Positions 1-7,906 of a stretch of 18,261 nt of DNA are shown in pieces. Each line of letters starts with the position of its first letter. Positions within the stretch are counted from its first letter, which is position 1. The stretch lies in contig DAOVHK010000016.1 in the NCBI GenBank assembly GCA_030671905.1, positions 1 to 18,261 of the forward strand, written 5' to 3'. The notes beneath the pieces are model-generated. The model searched no databases, was not told where the DNA came from, and saw nothing but the letters and a program-made list of their open reading frames with translations. The stretch comes from Clostridia bacterium. Lineage in GTDB: Bacteria > UBA6262 > WVXT01. A program made the translations under genes and the position numbers.

Positions 1-66
1 AAAGGATTTATTGATCTCCTGGGGTTGCCTTTGGAAGTGAAAGCATTGATAGATAAAAAGGAGTAG
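1..66 (+). CDS. argG: Argininosuccinate synthase, C-terminal end only (partial)
   Basis: The window opens inside a plus-strand reading frame that ends at TAG 64-66. The 21 visible residues include GFIDLLGLPLEV and end in a Lys-rich KKE tail. This matches the usual C-terminus of ArgG, where a G-F-I-x-L-x-G-L-P-x-x-V motif sits just before the end. ArgG joins citrulline and aspartate using ATP to give argininosuccinate, the substrate of the argH product encoded next. Only the tail is visible, so the call rests on this short motif and on the argG-argH pairing common in bacteria. The stop codon lies inside the left arm (GGAGTAG) of the palindromic element at 60-129. Confidence 0.75.
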   Translation, partial: KGFIDLLGLPLEVKALIDKKE

Positions 67-129
67 CGAAACTTGTTTCGCGATTAATTAACGCAGAGCA
101 AGCCAACGCACCGCAAGCGGTGCTACTCC
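60..129 (+). repeat. Family A palindromic element, copy 1 (argG-argH junction)
   Basis: GGAGTAGC (60-67) is the exact reverse complement of GCTACTCC (122-129), closing a domain with two internal perfect hairpins. These are GCGAAAC/GTTTCGC (66-72 with 75-81) and GCACCGC/GCGGTGC (108-114 with 117-123). The hairpins share one or two bases with the closing stem, so the fold would be a compact three-way junction. The same plan recurs at 8909-8964 before nadB. The right arm continues into CTCCAA (126-131), which can instead pair with TTGGAG (135-140), the Shine-Dalgarno region of argH. It may be a dispersed repeat, a cis-acting RNA, or both; the pairing is seen directly and the function is inference. 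Confidence 0.7.
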
Positions 130-145
130 AATTATTGGAGGGTTT

Positions 146-1507
146 ATGAAAAATAAGAAATCAAAAAAGACTGATACTTCTGGTTTCACAGCTTCCATAT
201 CTTTCGACAGGAGATTGGCACCTTACGATATTGAGGGAAGTATTGCCCATTGTAAGATGCTGGTAAAGTGCAAAATTATCTCCAAAAGCGAAGGAGATAA
301 GATTCTTAAAGGATTGAGGGAAATCGAAGAGGAAATTAGCAAGGAAAAATTTAAATTTCTTCCTCAAGATGAAGATATCCATATGGCTGTTGAAAGGAGA
401 TTGATTGAGAAAACAGGAGAGTCTGGAGGCAGACTGCACACTGCCAGGAGCCGCAACGACCAGGTTTCCCTTGATATGAGAATGTATTTAAGAGATGAGA
501 TAAAGAAAATTTCTGCACTTATAGAAAATCTGCAGGATTCTATAGTTAAATCATCTGAGAGGAATATGGAAGTAATAATGCCAGGATTTACTCATCTGCA
601 ACATGCTCAGCCAGTCCTTTTTTCACATCATCTAATGGCATACTTCTTTATGCTGAAACGAGACAGGGAGAGATTTGCAGATTGTCTGAAGAGAGTGAAT
701 GTGTTGCCTTTGGATGCGGGAGCTTTAGCAGGCACGAGTTCTTCCATTGATCGGGAGTTTGTTGCCAGGCAATTAGGATTTTCTTCGATCAGCGAGAACA
801 GCATAGATACTGTCTCCGATCGCGATTTTGTAATTGAGTTTTTGTCAGTCGGGGCAATGCTGATGATGCATTTTTCCAGGTTGGCAGAAGAATTGGTTAT
901 TTGGTCCTCGCCAGAATTCTCTTTTATCGAGATGGATGAAGATTTCTGTACTGGTTCTTCCATTATGCCCCAGAAGAAGAATCCCGATGTTGCTGAACTC
1001 ATCCGGGGGAAGACTGGCAGGATTTACGGGAATCTCCAGTCCCTGCTTACGGTAATGAAGGGACTTCCCCTCTCTTATAATCGGGATATGCAGGAAGATA
1101 AAGAAAGATTATTCGATACTGTGGATACTCTGAAAAATGTCCTGACAGTTTTATCACCACTTATATCATCGCTCAAATTGAATTCAAAAAGGATGCTCTC
1201 GTTAGCTAAAGAAGGGTATGCGAATGCCACTGATGCAGCCGATTATTTGGTCAAAAAGGGAGTTCCCTTCCGAAAGGCTCATCGGCTTATAAGAGATATT
1301 GTCCTCTACTCTATGGGAAGAGGCAAGTCTTTGGAAGAGCTAAGTGTTAAGGAATTGAAAGTTTTTTCACCTCTATTTTCCGAAGATTTTTTTGATGTTA
1401 TTAATATAAAAAGGTGTGTAGAGTCCCGCAAGTCTCAGGGAGGAACTGCTCCTGAGAAAGTAAAGAACCAGATTAAGAAGTCAAAAGTTAAGGAAAAACA
1501 AGAATGA
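146..1507 (+). CDS. argH: Argininosuccinate lyase
   Basis: ArgH splits argininosuccinate into arginine and fumarate in the cytoplasm, the last step of arginine synthesis. The 453-residue protein shows the fumarase/aspartase superfamily signature GSSIMPQKKNPD near residue 270, holding the catalytic serine loop. It also has the substrate-binding TARSRNDQV segment near residue 100 and THLQHAQP near 150 with the catalytic histidine. The start is ATG 146 with GGAGG at 137-141. The N-terminus is odd. Family members usually begin with an LWGGRF motif before the ASISFD-RL segment; here a Lys-rich MKNKKSKKTD stretch replaces it, and no WGGRF codes in frame upstream. The closing codons are Lys-rich and overlap lysA by ATGA. 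Family assignment is firm; full activity with the altered N-terminus is not shown. Confidence 0.95.
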   Translation: MKNKKSKKTDTSGFTASISFDRRLAPYDIEGSIAHCKMLVKCKIISKSEGDKILKGLREIEEEISKEKFKFLPQDEDIHMAVERRLIEKTGESGGRLHTARSRNDQVSLDMRMYLRDEIKKISALIENLQDSIVKSSERNMEVIMPGFTHLQHAQPVLFSHHLMAYFFMLKRDRERFADCLKRVNVLPLDAGALAGTSSSIDREFVARQLGFSSISENSIDTVSDRDFVIEFLSVGAMLMMHFSRLAEELVIWSSPEFSFIEMDEDFCTGSSIMPQKKNPDVAELIRGKTGRIYGNLQSLLTVMKGLPLSYNRDMQEDKERLFDTVDTLKNVLTVLSPLISSLKLNSKRMLSLAKEGYANATDAADYLVKKGVPFRKAHRLIRDIVLYSMGRGKSLEELSVKELKVFSPLFSEDFFDVINIKRCVESRKSQGGTAPEKVKNQIKKSKVKEKQE

Positions 1508-2793
1508 GACATTTTAGTTACAGGAATGGGCATCTCTTCTGTGAGGGAGTTTCTGTAGAGAAGATAGCTGGTGAAGTGAGGACGCCTTTCTACCTTTACA
1601 GTCACCGGACTCTTCTGGAGAATTACCGAAGTTTCCACAGTGCTCTGGGAAAGATAAGACACCTCGTATGTTGTGCATTTAAGGCAAACTCGAACTCTAC
1701 TCTATGCAAAATTTTGGCTGATGCCGGTAGTGGCGCTGATGTGGCTTCATTGGGAGAACTCAAGCAAGCTCTGCAACTGGGCATTCCCGGTCGGAAAATT
1801 ATCCTCAATGGAAACGGCAAGACAATAGAAGAGATGGAGTTAGCCATTAGGTCGGACATTCTAATGATTAATGTAGACTCATTCGAGGAATTGGCTCTAC
1901 TTAATCGGGTTGCTGTGAGATTGGGGAGAAAAGCGAGAATTGCGCTGAGAATTAATCCTGATGTCGAACCCCACACACATCCCTATATTGTCACCGGAGT
2001 GAAGAAGGGCAAGTTTGGTTTCGAATTAGCCAGAGCAGTTGAAGGTTATAAACTGGCAAAGAGGTTGGGAAGTCTGGAAATCTGTGGTATTCATATGCAC
2101 ATTGGCTCCCAGATCACAACGATAGAGCCCTTTATTAGAGGACTGAAAAAGCTCATTACTGTTTCCGATAAGCTGAAAAAGATTGGAATAAATCTTGATT
2201 ATGTGAATGTGGGAGGAGGTTTAGGTATAACTTATTGGAATGAGAGACCGCCTACACCTGCCAGTTATGCGCGTGCCTTGATACCTCTGATTAAAAAGAT
2301 TAGTTCCAGGGGAATCTTTGAACCGGGAAGAGCTATAGTGGGCAATGCAGGGATTCTGGTAACCAAAATTCTTTATATAAAAGAGATGTTTTCCAAAAAA
2401 TTTGTTGTGGTTGATGCAGGAATGTCCGATTTTATCAGGCCGACTCTGTATAATGCTTACCATGAGATAAAGCCAGTTAAACTCGAGGAAGTAGCAAAAG
2501 GGAGATGGCAACTGGAAAGGCCTTCCCTTTGGCCTCCGGGTACGAGAAAGATAATGGTGGCTGATATAGTAGGTCCCATTTGTGAGTCGGGTGATTTTTT
2601 TGCTAAGGACAGGACTCTACCTAAAGTATTTACGGGAGACCTTTTAGCTGTATTCTGTGCTGGTGCTTATGGGTTCACTATGTCTTCTAATTACAATTCT
2701 CGTTGCCGGCCTGCTGAGGTTTTGGTCAGAAAAGAAAGATATAATATTATACGAAAGCGAGAGACCTATCAGGATTTAACTAAAGGAATGTAG
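1504..2793 (+). CDS. lysA: Diaminopimelate decarboxylase
   Basis: LysA decarboxylates meso-diaminopimelate to L-lysine using PLP and is the final step of lysine synthesis. The 429-residue protein has the fold-III (alanine racemase-like) layout. The PLP lysine lies in CAFKANSN (K60). Next come ICGIHMHIGSQ with the cofactor-contacting histidine, the glycine-rich VNVGGGLG phosphate loop, FEPGRAIVGNAG, and a C-terminal GPICESGDFFAKDR segment followed by GAYGFTMSSNYNSR. The last two are typical of substrate-binding and dimer-interface residues. Length is close to the usual 415-430. The start ATG 1504 overlaps the argH stop as ATGA, implying translational coupling. The TAG stop is the first three bases of a family B palindromic element. 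Confidence 0.97.
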   Translation: MRHFSYRNGHLFCEGVSVEKIAGEVRTPFYLYSHRTLLENYRSFHSALGKIRHLVCCAFKANSNSTLCKILADAGSGADVASLGELKQALQLGIPGRKIILNGNGKTIEEMELAIRSDILMINVDSFEELALLNRVAVRLGRKARIALRINPDVEPHTHPYIVTGVKKGKFGFELARAVEGYKLAKRLGSLEICGIHMHIGSQITTIEPFIRGLKKLITVSDKLKKIGINLDYVNVGGGLGITYWNERPPTPASYARALIPLIKKISSRGIFEPGRAIVGNAGILVTKILYIKEMFSKKFVVVDAGMSDFIRPTLYNAYHEIKPVKLEEVAKGRWQLERPSLWPPGTRKIMVADIVGPICESGDFFAKDRTLPKVFTGDLLAVFCAGAYGFTMSSNYNSRCRPAEVLVRKERYNIIRKRETYQDLTKGM

Positions 2794-2830
2794 CTGTCCC
2801 GATGAATCAGGATGGTCGCCCAAAAGAAGG
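2791..2830 (+). repeat. Family B short palindromic repeat, copy 1 (lysA-dapF junction)
   Basis: A 40-base unit starts exactly on the lysA stop TAG, reads TAGCTGTCC at its left end and contains GATGGTCGCCC. It matches the unit at 7904-7943 at 33 of 40 positions (28 of the first 31). An imperfect palindrome TCCCGAT..ATCAGGA forms its core. It separates lysA from dapF and supplies an ATG (2802) that extends the dapF frame, although that ATG has no well-placed Shine-Dalgarno. It is probably a dispersed intergenic element; whether it acts in RNA or DNA form is unknown. Confidence 0.65.
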
Positions 2831-2831
2831 A

Positions 2832-3671
2832 ATGACATTGAGAAGACGTTCAATCTCTTTTACAAAGATGGAAAGCGGGGGCAACGATTTTATAATTATT
2901 GATAATAGGAAGAAGATACTCCCTCGCGCGCTCTCCAAACTTGCAGTTAATCTCTGCCAGAGGCGCTCTTCAATTGGCGCTGATGGGTTAATTCTTCTGG
3001 AGAGAGCAGAGAAAGCTGACTACAAAATGCGAATTTTTAATCCCGATGGCAGTGAGCCGGAAATGTGTGGCAATGGTGCCAGGTGCCTTGCTAAGTTTGC
3101 ATTTATTAAGGGAATTGCTTCGGCAAACACAGTCATGGAAACCAAAGCGGGAAATGTGGGAGCACAAGTTAAAGGTAAAAAGGTGAGGGTGAGATTGGGT
3201 AATCCCTCGGATATAAATCTGAATTTTAAGATTTCCCTTAAGCCTCGTGGTTCTCAAAAAGTTAACTTTATTAACACTGGCGTTCCCCATGCGGTAGTCT
3301 TTGTTCCTGCTCTGGAAAAGGTTGATGTAAAGAATTTGGGACGGGCGATTCGTTACCATCAAAGATTTGCTCCCTGTGGAGCGAATGTAAATTTCGTTAC
3401 CTTACAAGGGAGAAACTCTATTTATATCAGAACATATGAGCGAGGAGTAGAAGATGAGACTCTTGCTTGTGGCACGGGTGCTGTTGCTTCGGCTTTGATT
3501 TCAGGCTTGCAGGGGAAAGTATCTTCTCCTGTGGAAGTTCATACTCGAGGTGGGGAGACCTTAAAAGTAGAATATGTAATAAAAAAAAATACGAAAGGAA
3601 TAGAAAAGTTCAAAGGTGTTTGGCTTGAGGGTGAGGTTAGAGTAGTTTATGAAGGAGAGGTAGAGGTTTAA
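2832..3671 (+). CDS. dapF: Diaminopimelate epimerase
   Basis: DapF interconverts LL- and meso-diaminopimelate without a cofactor, giving the LysA substrate and the peptidoglycan cross-linking residue. Two cysteines act as acid and base. Both are present: MCGNGARC (C79 counted from this start) and LACGTGA (C213). The N-terminal FTKMESGGNDF matches the family KMHGLGNDF segment, and FINTGVPHAV precedes the second domain. The frame is open from ATG 2802, inside a palindromic repeat, but that start would add ten residues absent from the family and lacks a good Shine-Dalgarno. ATG 2832, or TTG 2838 six bases after AGGA, fits better. The length of about 279 residues is normal. It sits between lysA and dapA in the lysine run. 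Confidence 0.96.
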   Translation: MTLRRRSISFTKMESGGNDFIIIDNRKKILPRALSKLAVNLCQRRSSIGADGLILLERAEKADYKMRIFNPDGSEPEMCGNGARCLAKFAFIKGIASANTVMETKAGNVGAQVKGKKVRVRLGNPSDINLNFKISLKPRGSQKVNFINTGVPHAVVFVPALEKVDVKNLGRAIRYHQRFAPCGANVNFVTLQGRNSIYIRTYERGVEDETLACGTGAVASALISGLQGKVSSPVEVHTRGGETLKVEYVIKKNTKGIEKFKGVWLEGEVRVVYEGEVEV

Positions 3672-3683
3672 GGATTATAATAT

Positions 3684-3690
3684 AGGAGGT
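3684..3690 (+). promoter_or_regulatory. Strong Shine-Dalgarno for dapA
   Basis: AGGAGGT ends immediately before a GTG at 3691 and seven bases before ATG 3697. The spacing selects ATG 3697 as the dapA start and rules out the slightly longer GTG reading. Confidence 0.8.
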
Positions 3691-3696
3691 GTGAGA

Positions 3697-4569
3697 ATGT
3701 TTTCAGGTTCCTTTGTGGCACTGGTAACACCGTTCAGGAATAATCGGGTTGATGTGGAGAAACTCAAAGAACTAGTGGAGTTTCATATTAAGAAGGGAAC
3801 ATCAGGCATTGTTCCCTGTGGAACCACGGGGGAATCGCCGACTCTTTCGCATGAGGAACACAGACTAGTCATTGAGACTGTGATTAAGGCAGTTAATGGC
3901 CGTATAAAAGTTATTGCCGGCACGGGTTCCAATAATACAAATGAGGCAATTGAACTGACCCGGTTTGCTAAGGAAGTGGGAGCCGATGGATGTTTGGTTA
4001 TTACACCATATTATAATAAGCCAACCCAGAATGGTCTCTATTTACATTTTAAAAAAATTGCCGAAACTGTGGATATTCCTATTATTATGTATAATGTGCC
4101 AGGACGAACTGGCATCAACATGCTTCCCTCTACTGCGGCGAAATTGTCTAAGATCAAAAATATTATAGGGTTGAAAGAAGCTAGTGGCAATATTACTCAG
4201 ATAAGTCAGATTGTTAGGGAGTGCGTCGAGGAATTCGATGTCCTTTCCGGAGACGATGCTATGACTTTCCCCATCCTGGCTGTTGGTGGCAAAGGGGTAA
4301 TTTCCGTAGCTGCCAATATTGCACCTGCGGAGGCGGCAGGACTTGTAGAAGCATTTAACGGAGGAGATATTAATAAATCCAGAAAGATACATTTGAAGAT
4401 GCTTCCTCTCTTTGAGGCTATGTTTTATGAAACAAATCCTATTCCTGTGAAGACATCGATGAACCTCATGGGGATGATTTCTGATGAGATCAGGTTACCT
4501 CTATGTAAGATGTCTGAGGAAAATTTAAAAAAGTTAAAAACCACACTGAAAGAGTATAAACTTATCTAA
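3697..4569 (+). CDS. dapA: 4-hydroxy-tetrahydrodipicolinate synthase
   Basis: DapA condenses pyruvate with aspartate semialdehyde, the entry step of the diaminopimelate branch. The protein is a TIM-barrel class I aldolase of 290 residues, the usual length. The Schiff-base lysine is in GLKEASG (K160), the proton-relay tyrosine is in YNVPGRTG (Y132), and the threonine pair is in CGTTGESPTL near residue 45. GDDAMTFP and the GGKGVISV turn are typical of the family. ATG 3697 is preferred because AGGAGG is seven bases upstream. It is 25 bp after dapF and 46 bp before dapB, all in one direction, so co-transcription is likely. No lysine riboswitch is visible. Confidence 0.97.
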   Translation: MFSGSFVALVTPFRNNRVDVEKLKELVEFHIKKGTSGIVPCGTTGESPTLSHEEHRLVIETVIKAVNGRIKVIAGTGSNNTNEAIELTRFAKEVGADGCLVITPYYNKPTQNGLYLHFKKIAETVDIPIIMYNVPGRTGINMLPSTAAKLSKIKNIIGLKEASGNITQISQIVRECVEEFDVLSGDDAMTFPILAVGGKGVISVAANIAPAEAAGLVEAFNGGDINKSRKIHLKMLPLFEAMFYETNPIPVKTSMNLMGMISDEIRLPLCKMSEENLKKLKTTLKEYKLI

Positions 4570-4615
4570 AAGGAATTCCGTAAGGAGACGTTAGTTTGGA
4601 TTTCAGGGGGAACTT

Positions 4616-5407
4616 ATGGTTAAAGTAATTGTCTGCGGTGCTTGTGGAAGAATGGGTCTAAGGATTATCGATATTCTCAGCCAGGATGAAGAGACAGAAC
4701 TGGTGGGAGCTATTGAGGCAAAAGCCCACAAGGCTTTAGGAACTGAAGTCATACCCAAAGTTAAAGTGACCGATAATCTGGAGAAAATTATCGACAGAGC
4801 AGGAGTGGTCATTGACTTTACAAATCCACAGGTGAGTTTAGAGAATTTAGAAATTGCCTCAAAGTTTAACAAAGCTATGGTCATAGGCACTACCGGCCAT
4901 ACAGAACAAGAGAAGAAATTGGTCATAGAGAAAGCAAAAACCATTCCTCTCCTTATGGCTCCCAACATGAGCCTGGGAGTAAATCTTCTATTTAAATTGG
5001 TTGATGGTGTGGCAAGGTCACTTAAGGGTTATGATGTAGAGATTATTGAAGCTCACCATAATCGGAAGAAAGATGCCCCTTCAGGCACAGCAGCGAAATT
5101 GGGAGAGACTATTGCGCAAGCGCTAAACTTGAATCTTAAGGAAGCAGGAGTTTATGGACGAAAGGGGGTGGTTGGCCCACGAAAGCCTCAGGAGATAGGA
5201 ATGCATGCTGTGAGGGCTGGGGATATTGTGGGTGATCATACGGTTATTTTTGCTGGAACGGGTGAGAGGCTGGAATTGACCCATCGGGCGCATAGCCGAG
5301 ATTGCTTTGCTCGAGGAGCAGTAGAGGCTGCAAAATGGATTATCAGGCAACCACCAGGATTTTATGATATGCAGGATTTCCTGGGTTTGAAAGGAATTAA
5401 AAGATGA
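4616..5407 (+). CDS. dapB: 4-hydroxy-tetrahydrodipicolinate reductase
   Basis: DapB reduces the DapA product to tetrahydrodipicolinate with NAD(P)H. The 263-residue protein begins with the dinucleotide-binding GACGRMG loop. GTTGHTEQE and APNMSLGVN follow, and then the substrate-binding signature EAHHNRKKDAPSGTA. Its H147 and K151 correspond to the catalytic histidine and lysine of the E. coli enzyme. HRAHSRDCFARGA closes the C-terminal domain. ATG 4616 follows AGGGGG (4605-4610) by five bases. Its product is the substrate of the aminotransferase encoded directly downstream, with which it overlaps by ATGA. Confidence 0.97.
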   Translation: MVKVIVCGACGRMGLRIIDILSQDEETELVGAIEAKAHKALGTEVIPKVKVTDNLEKIIDRAGVVIDFTNPQVSLENLEIASKFNKAMVIGTTGHTEQEKKLVIEKAKTIPLLMAPNMSLGVNLLFKLVDGVARSLKGYDVEIIEAHHNRKKDAPSGTAAKLGETIAQALNLNLKEAGVYGRKGVVGPRKPQEIGMHAVRAGDIVGDHTVIFAGTGERLELTHRAHSRDCFARGAVEAAKWIIRQPPGFYDMQDFLGLKGIKR

Positions 5408-6570
5408 AATTCGACTATTCCCAGAGACTATCACAGTTACCTCCCTATGTTTTTATTGAGATTGACCGAAAGAAGAAAAAGGCTATTCAACAAGGTGTAG
5501 ATATTATAGATTTCGGTGTAGGGGATCCAAACTTACCTACACCTCAACATATCAGAGATGCTATGAAGAGGGCTATAGATGAGCCCAAATACCAGAGATA
5601 CCCTTTTGGCCCGGGACTGTTAGAGTTTCGCCAGGCAATTGCCCGCTGGTACAAAGTCCGTTTTGGCGTAGAATTGAAGACTGAGAGTGAAATTCACGCT
5701 TTAATCGGTTCCAAGGAAGGGCTTGGACATATTCATCTGGCATTTGTTAACGCAGGTGATGTGGTTCTCTGTCCGGAACCGGCTTATCCTGTCTACAATA
5801 TAGGGACAATCTATGCCGGAGGGACATCCTACTTTATGCCTTTATTGGAGGAAAACGATTTTCTGCCGGATTTGGATTCAATTCCCCAAGAGATAACCAC
5901 GAAGACCAAGATGATGTTTATCAATTATCCGAACAATCCCACTGCAGGCTGTGCCCATAGAGATTTTTTCAGAAAAGTAATCGAATTTGCCAGAAAACAT
6001 AACATTATTGTGGTAAATGACGCAGCCTATTCGGAGATATATTATGAGGGGAAGAAACCCATAAGTTTCCTGGAACTTCCCGGTGCAAAGGAAGTGGGGA
6101 TTGAATTCCATTCTTTATCCAAGACTTATAATATGACAGGCTGGCGGATCGGCTGGGCTTGCGGGAATCGGGATATACTCAAAGGTCTATCTATGGTGAA
6201 GGAGAATATCGATTCTGGTGTTTTTGGTGCTGTTCAAGCTGCATCGATTGAGGCTTTGAATGGACCCCAGGACTGCGTGGATGAAATGCGTCGTATATAC
6301 CAAAAGCGCCGCGACCTCCTAATTGAAGGATTAAGGAAAACCGGCTGGAAAGTCAAAAGCCCGGAGGCGACATTCTACATTTGGGCAAAAGTTCCTAAAA
6401 GCTATTCCTCGCTCCAGAGCGTGGAGAAGCTCTTAGAGGAAACAGGTATTCTTTCTACTCCAGGGAACGCACTTGGTCCTTCTGGAGAGGGATATGTGCG
6501 CTTTTCTCTGACAGTGGATGAGAAGAGGATAAAAGAGGCGGTGGAAAGACTGAGTGCGATTAAATGGTAA
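5404..6570 (+). CDS. dapL: LL-diaminopimelate aminotransferase
   Basis: DapL converts tetrahydrodipicolinate directly to LL-diaminopimelate with glutamate as amino donor, bypassing the acyl-blocked DapD/ArgD/DapE steps. The protein is a 388-residue fold-I PLP aminotransferase. The PLP lysine lies in SLSKTYNMTGWRIG (K240). Other family marks are FGVGDPNLPTP, YPFGPGL, NYPNNPTAG and the C-terminal VRFSLT arginine. The N-terminal SQLPPYVFIEID segment matches LL-DAP aminotransferases better than general aspartate aminotransferases. Position between dapB and the rest of the run, with no dapD or dapE in view, supports the assignment. Specificity cannot be settled from motifs alone, since some relatives are annotated only as class I/II aminotransferases. 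It overlaps dapB by ATGA and folK by seven bases. Confidence 0.9.
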   Translation: MKFDYSQRLSQLPPYVFIEIDRKKKKAIQQGVDIIDFGVGDPNLPTPQHIRDAMKRAIDEPKYQRYPFGPGLLEFRQAIARWYKVRFGVELKTESEIHALIGSKEGLGHIHLAFVNAGDVVLCPEPAYPVYNIGTIYAGGTSYFMPLLEENDFLPDLDSIPQEITTKTKMMFINYPNNPTAGCAHRDFFRKVIEFARKHNIIVVNDAAYSEIYYEGKKPISFLELPGAKEVGIEFHSLSKTYNMTGWRIGWACGNRDILKGLSMVKENIDSGVFGAVQAASIEALNGPQDCVDEMRRIYQKRRDLLIEGLRKTGWKVKSPEATFYIWAKVPKSYSSLQSVEKLLEETGILSTPGNALGPSGEGYVRFSLTVDEKRIKEAVERLSAIKW

Positions 6571-7058
6571 AACAAGAGATTTATATTGCTCTTGGTTCCA
6601 ATCTTGGAGACCGATTAGCGAACATAAGAAAGGCAATTGAATTAATGAAAGAAGAAAGGATAGAAATTATAGACGAGTCTTCCATATACGAGACAGAGCC
6701 CGTGGGCTACAAAGAGCAAGGTTGGTTCTTGAATTCCGTAGTGAAGGGGAAGACAGAACTCTCTCCCAGAAGACTCTGGGAAAGATTGGAGAAGATAGAA
6801 AAGTCGATGGGGAGGGAAAATGAGATAAAATGGGGACCGAGAATAATCGATTTAGATATTCTCTTTTATGAAAATAAAATCTTAAATGGTAAACAGTTAC
6901 AGATTCCCCATTCTGAATTACATAGGAGGAAGTTTGTTCTGGTTCCTCTTGAAGAGATCGCCCTAGAATTGGTTCACCCGGTTCTTAAGAAGACGATTTC
7001 GGAGTTATTGAGAGACTTAAAAGATAATTCACAGGTCGAACTTCTGCTGAGACAATGA
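6564..7058 (+). CDS. folK: 2-amino-4-hydroxy-6-hydroxymethyldihydropteridine pyrophosphokinase (HPPK)
   Basis: FolK transfers pyrophosphate from ATP to 6-hydroxymethyl-dihydropterin in folate synthesis. The 164-residue protein has the N-terminal IALGSNLGDR loop, YETEPVGYKEQGWFLN (pterin-binding region), and the HPPK signature WGPRIIDLDILFY. The paired aspartates of that signature bind magnesium. IPHSELHRRKFVLVPL is also typical of the family. ATG 6564 overlaps the end of dapL by seven bases, and the stop overlaps panC as ATGA, so it is embedded in the operon. No other folate gene is in the window. Length matches stand-alone HPPK rather than a FolB-FolK fusion. Confidence 0.95.
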   Translation: MVKQEIYIALGSNLGDRLANIRKAIELMKEERIEIIDESSIYETEPVGYKEQGWFLNSVVKGKTELSPRRLWERLEKIEKSMGRENEIKWGPRIIDLDILFYENKILNGKQLQIPHSELHRRKFVLVPLEEIALELVHPVLKKTISELLRDLKDNSQVELLLRQ

Positions 7059-7906
7059 GAGTAATCAGGAAAAATTCTATAATGCAAAAGGTTGCTGACA
7101 AGATTCGAGAAGAAGGCAAGTCGATTGGTTTCGTTCCCACAATGGGAGCACTTCATCAAGGACACCTTTCCCTAATGCAAAAGGCAAGAAGGGAAAATAA
7201 CATCCTGATTATAAGTATGTTTATTAATCCTACCCAATTCGGCCCTGGAGAAGATTACAAGAGGTATCCCCGTCCTTTCGAGAAAGATAAGTCGCTTGCT
7301 CAGAGAGAAGGTGTGGATATAATTTTCTGTCCTTCTGTTTCCGAAATGTATGGGAAAGGATATTCTACTTATGTAGAAGTAGAGAAGTTTTCGAAAAGTC
7401 TTTGCGGGTTGTTCCGGCCAGGACATTTCAGGGGTGTGGCCTCAGTAGTCTGTAAACTATTCAATATTGTAAAACCCGATGTTGCCTATTTTGGACAGAA
7501 GGATTATCAGCAGCTAAGAATCATAAAGAGAATGGTCGAAGATTTAAATATGGAAGTTGAAATAAGAGAATGTGCCATTGTTCGTGAGCCAGACGGATTG
7601 GCCATAAGTTCTCGCAATTCTTACCTTTCTTCTCAAGAGAGGGAAGAGGCTTTCTCATTATACAGAGCGTTGAAGTGTGCGAAATCGTTGATAAAGACGG
7701 GAAGTTCCATTTCAGATATAGTTTCTGAAATGGAAAAAATTATCCAGAGAGAATCCCACGCTAAGATAGACTATATAGAAATTGTTGACCCTCTAACCTT
7801 AGAAGATGTGAAGACAATAAGGCCAGGAAAAAAGGTTCTGGTTGCTCTGGCTGTCTGGATTGGCAACACCAGATTGATAGACAATATGCTTGTTAAAAGA
7901 ATATAG
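7055..7906 (+). CDS. panC: Pantothenate synthetase (pantoate-beta-alanine ligase)
   Basis: PanC couples pantoate and beta-alanine using ATP through a pantoyl-adenylate. The 283-residue protein has the nucleotidyltransferase PTMGALHQGH motif (residues 28-37, the HxGH element), FINPTQFGPGEDYKRYPR, LCGLFRPGHFRGVASVV, YFGQKDYQQ and the late AISSRNSYLS segment that stands for the KMSKS loop. Length is normal. Its ATG 7055 overlaps the folK stop as ATGA. The TAG stop is the first three bases of a family B palindromic repeat. panB and panD are not in the window. Confidence 0.97.
   Translation: MRVIRKNSIMQKVADKIREEGKSIGFVPTMGALHQGHLSLMQKARRENNILIISMFINPTQFGPGEDYKRYPRPFEKDKSLAQREGVDIIFCPSVSEMYGKGYSTYVEVEKFSKSLCGLFRPGHFRGVASVVCKLFNIVKPDVAYFGQKDYQQLRIIKRMVEDLNMEVEIRECAIVREPDGLAISSRNSYLSSQEREEAFSLYRALKCAKSLIKTGSSISDIVSEMEKIIQRESHAKIDYIEIVDPLTLEDVKTIRPGKKVLVALAVWIGNTRLIDNMLVKRI

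Noticed and set aside
4596..4628. Possible 10-codon leader peptide (TTG start) overlapping the dapB start
   Set aside because: It has no run of lysine codons and no attenuator-like hairpins. It looks like chance after a GGAG.
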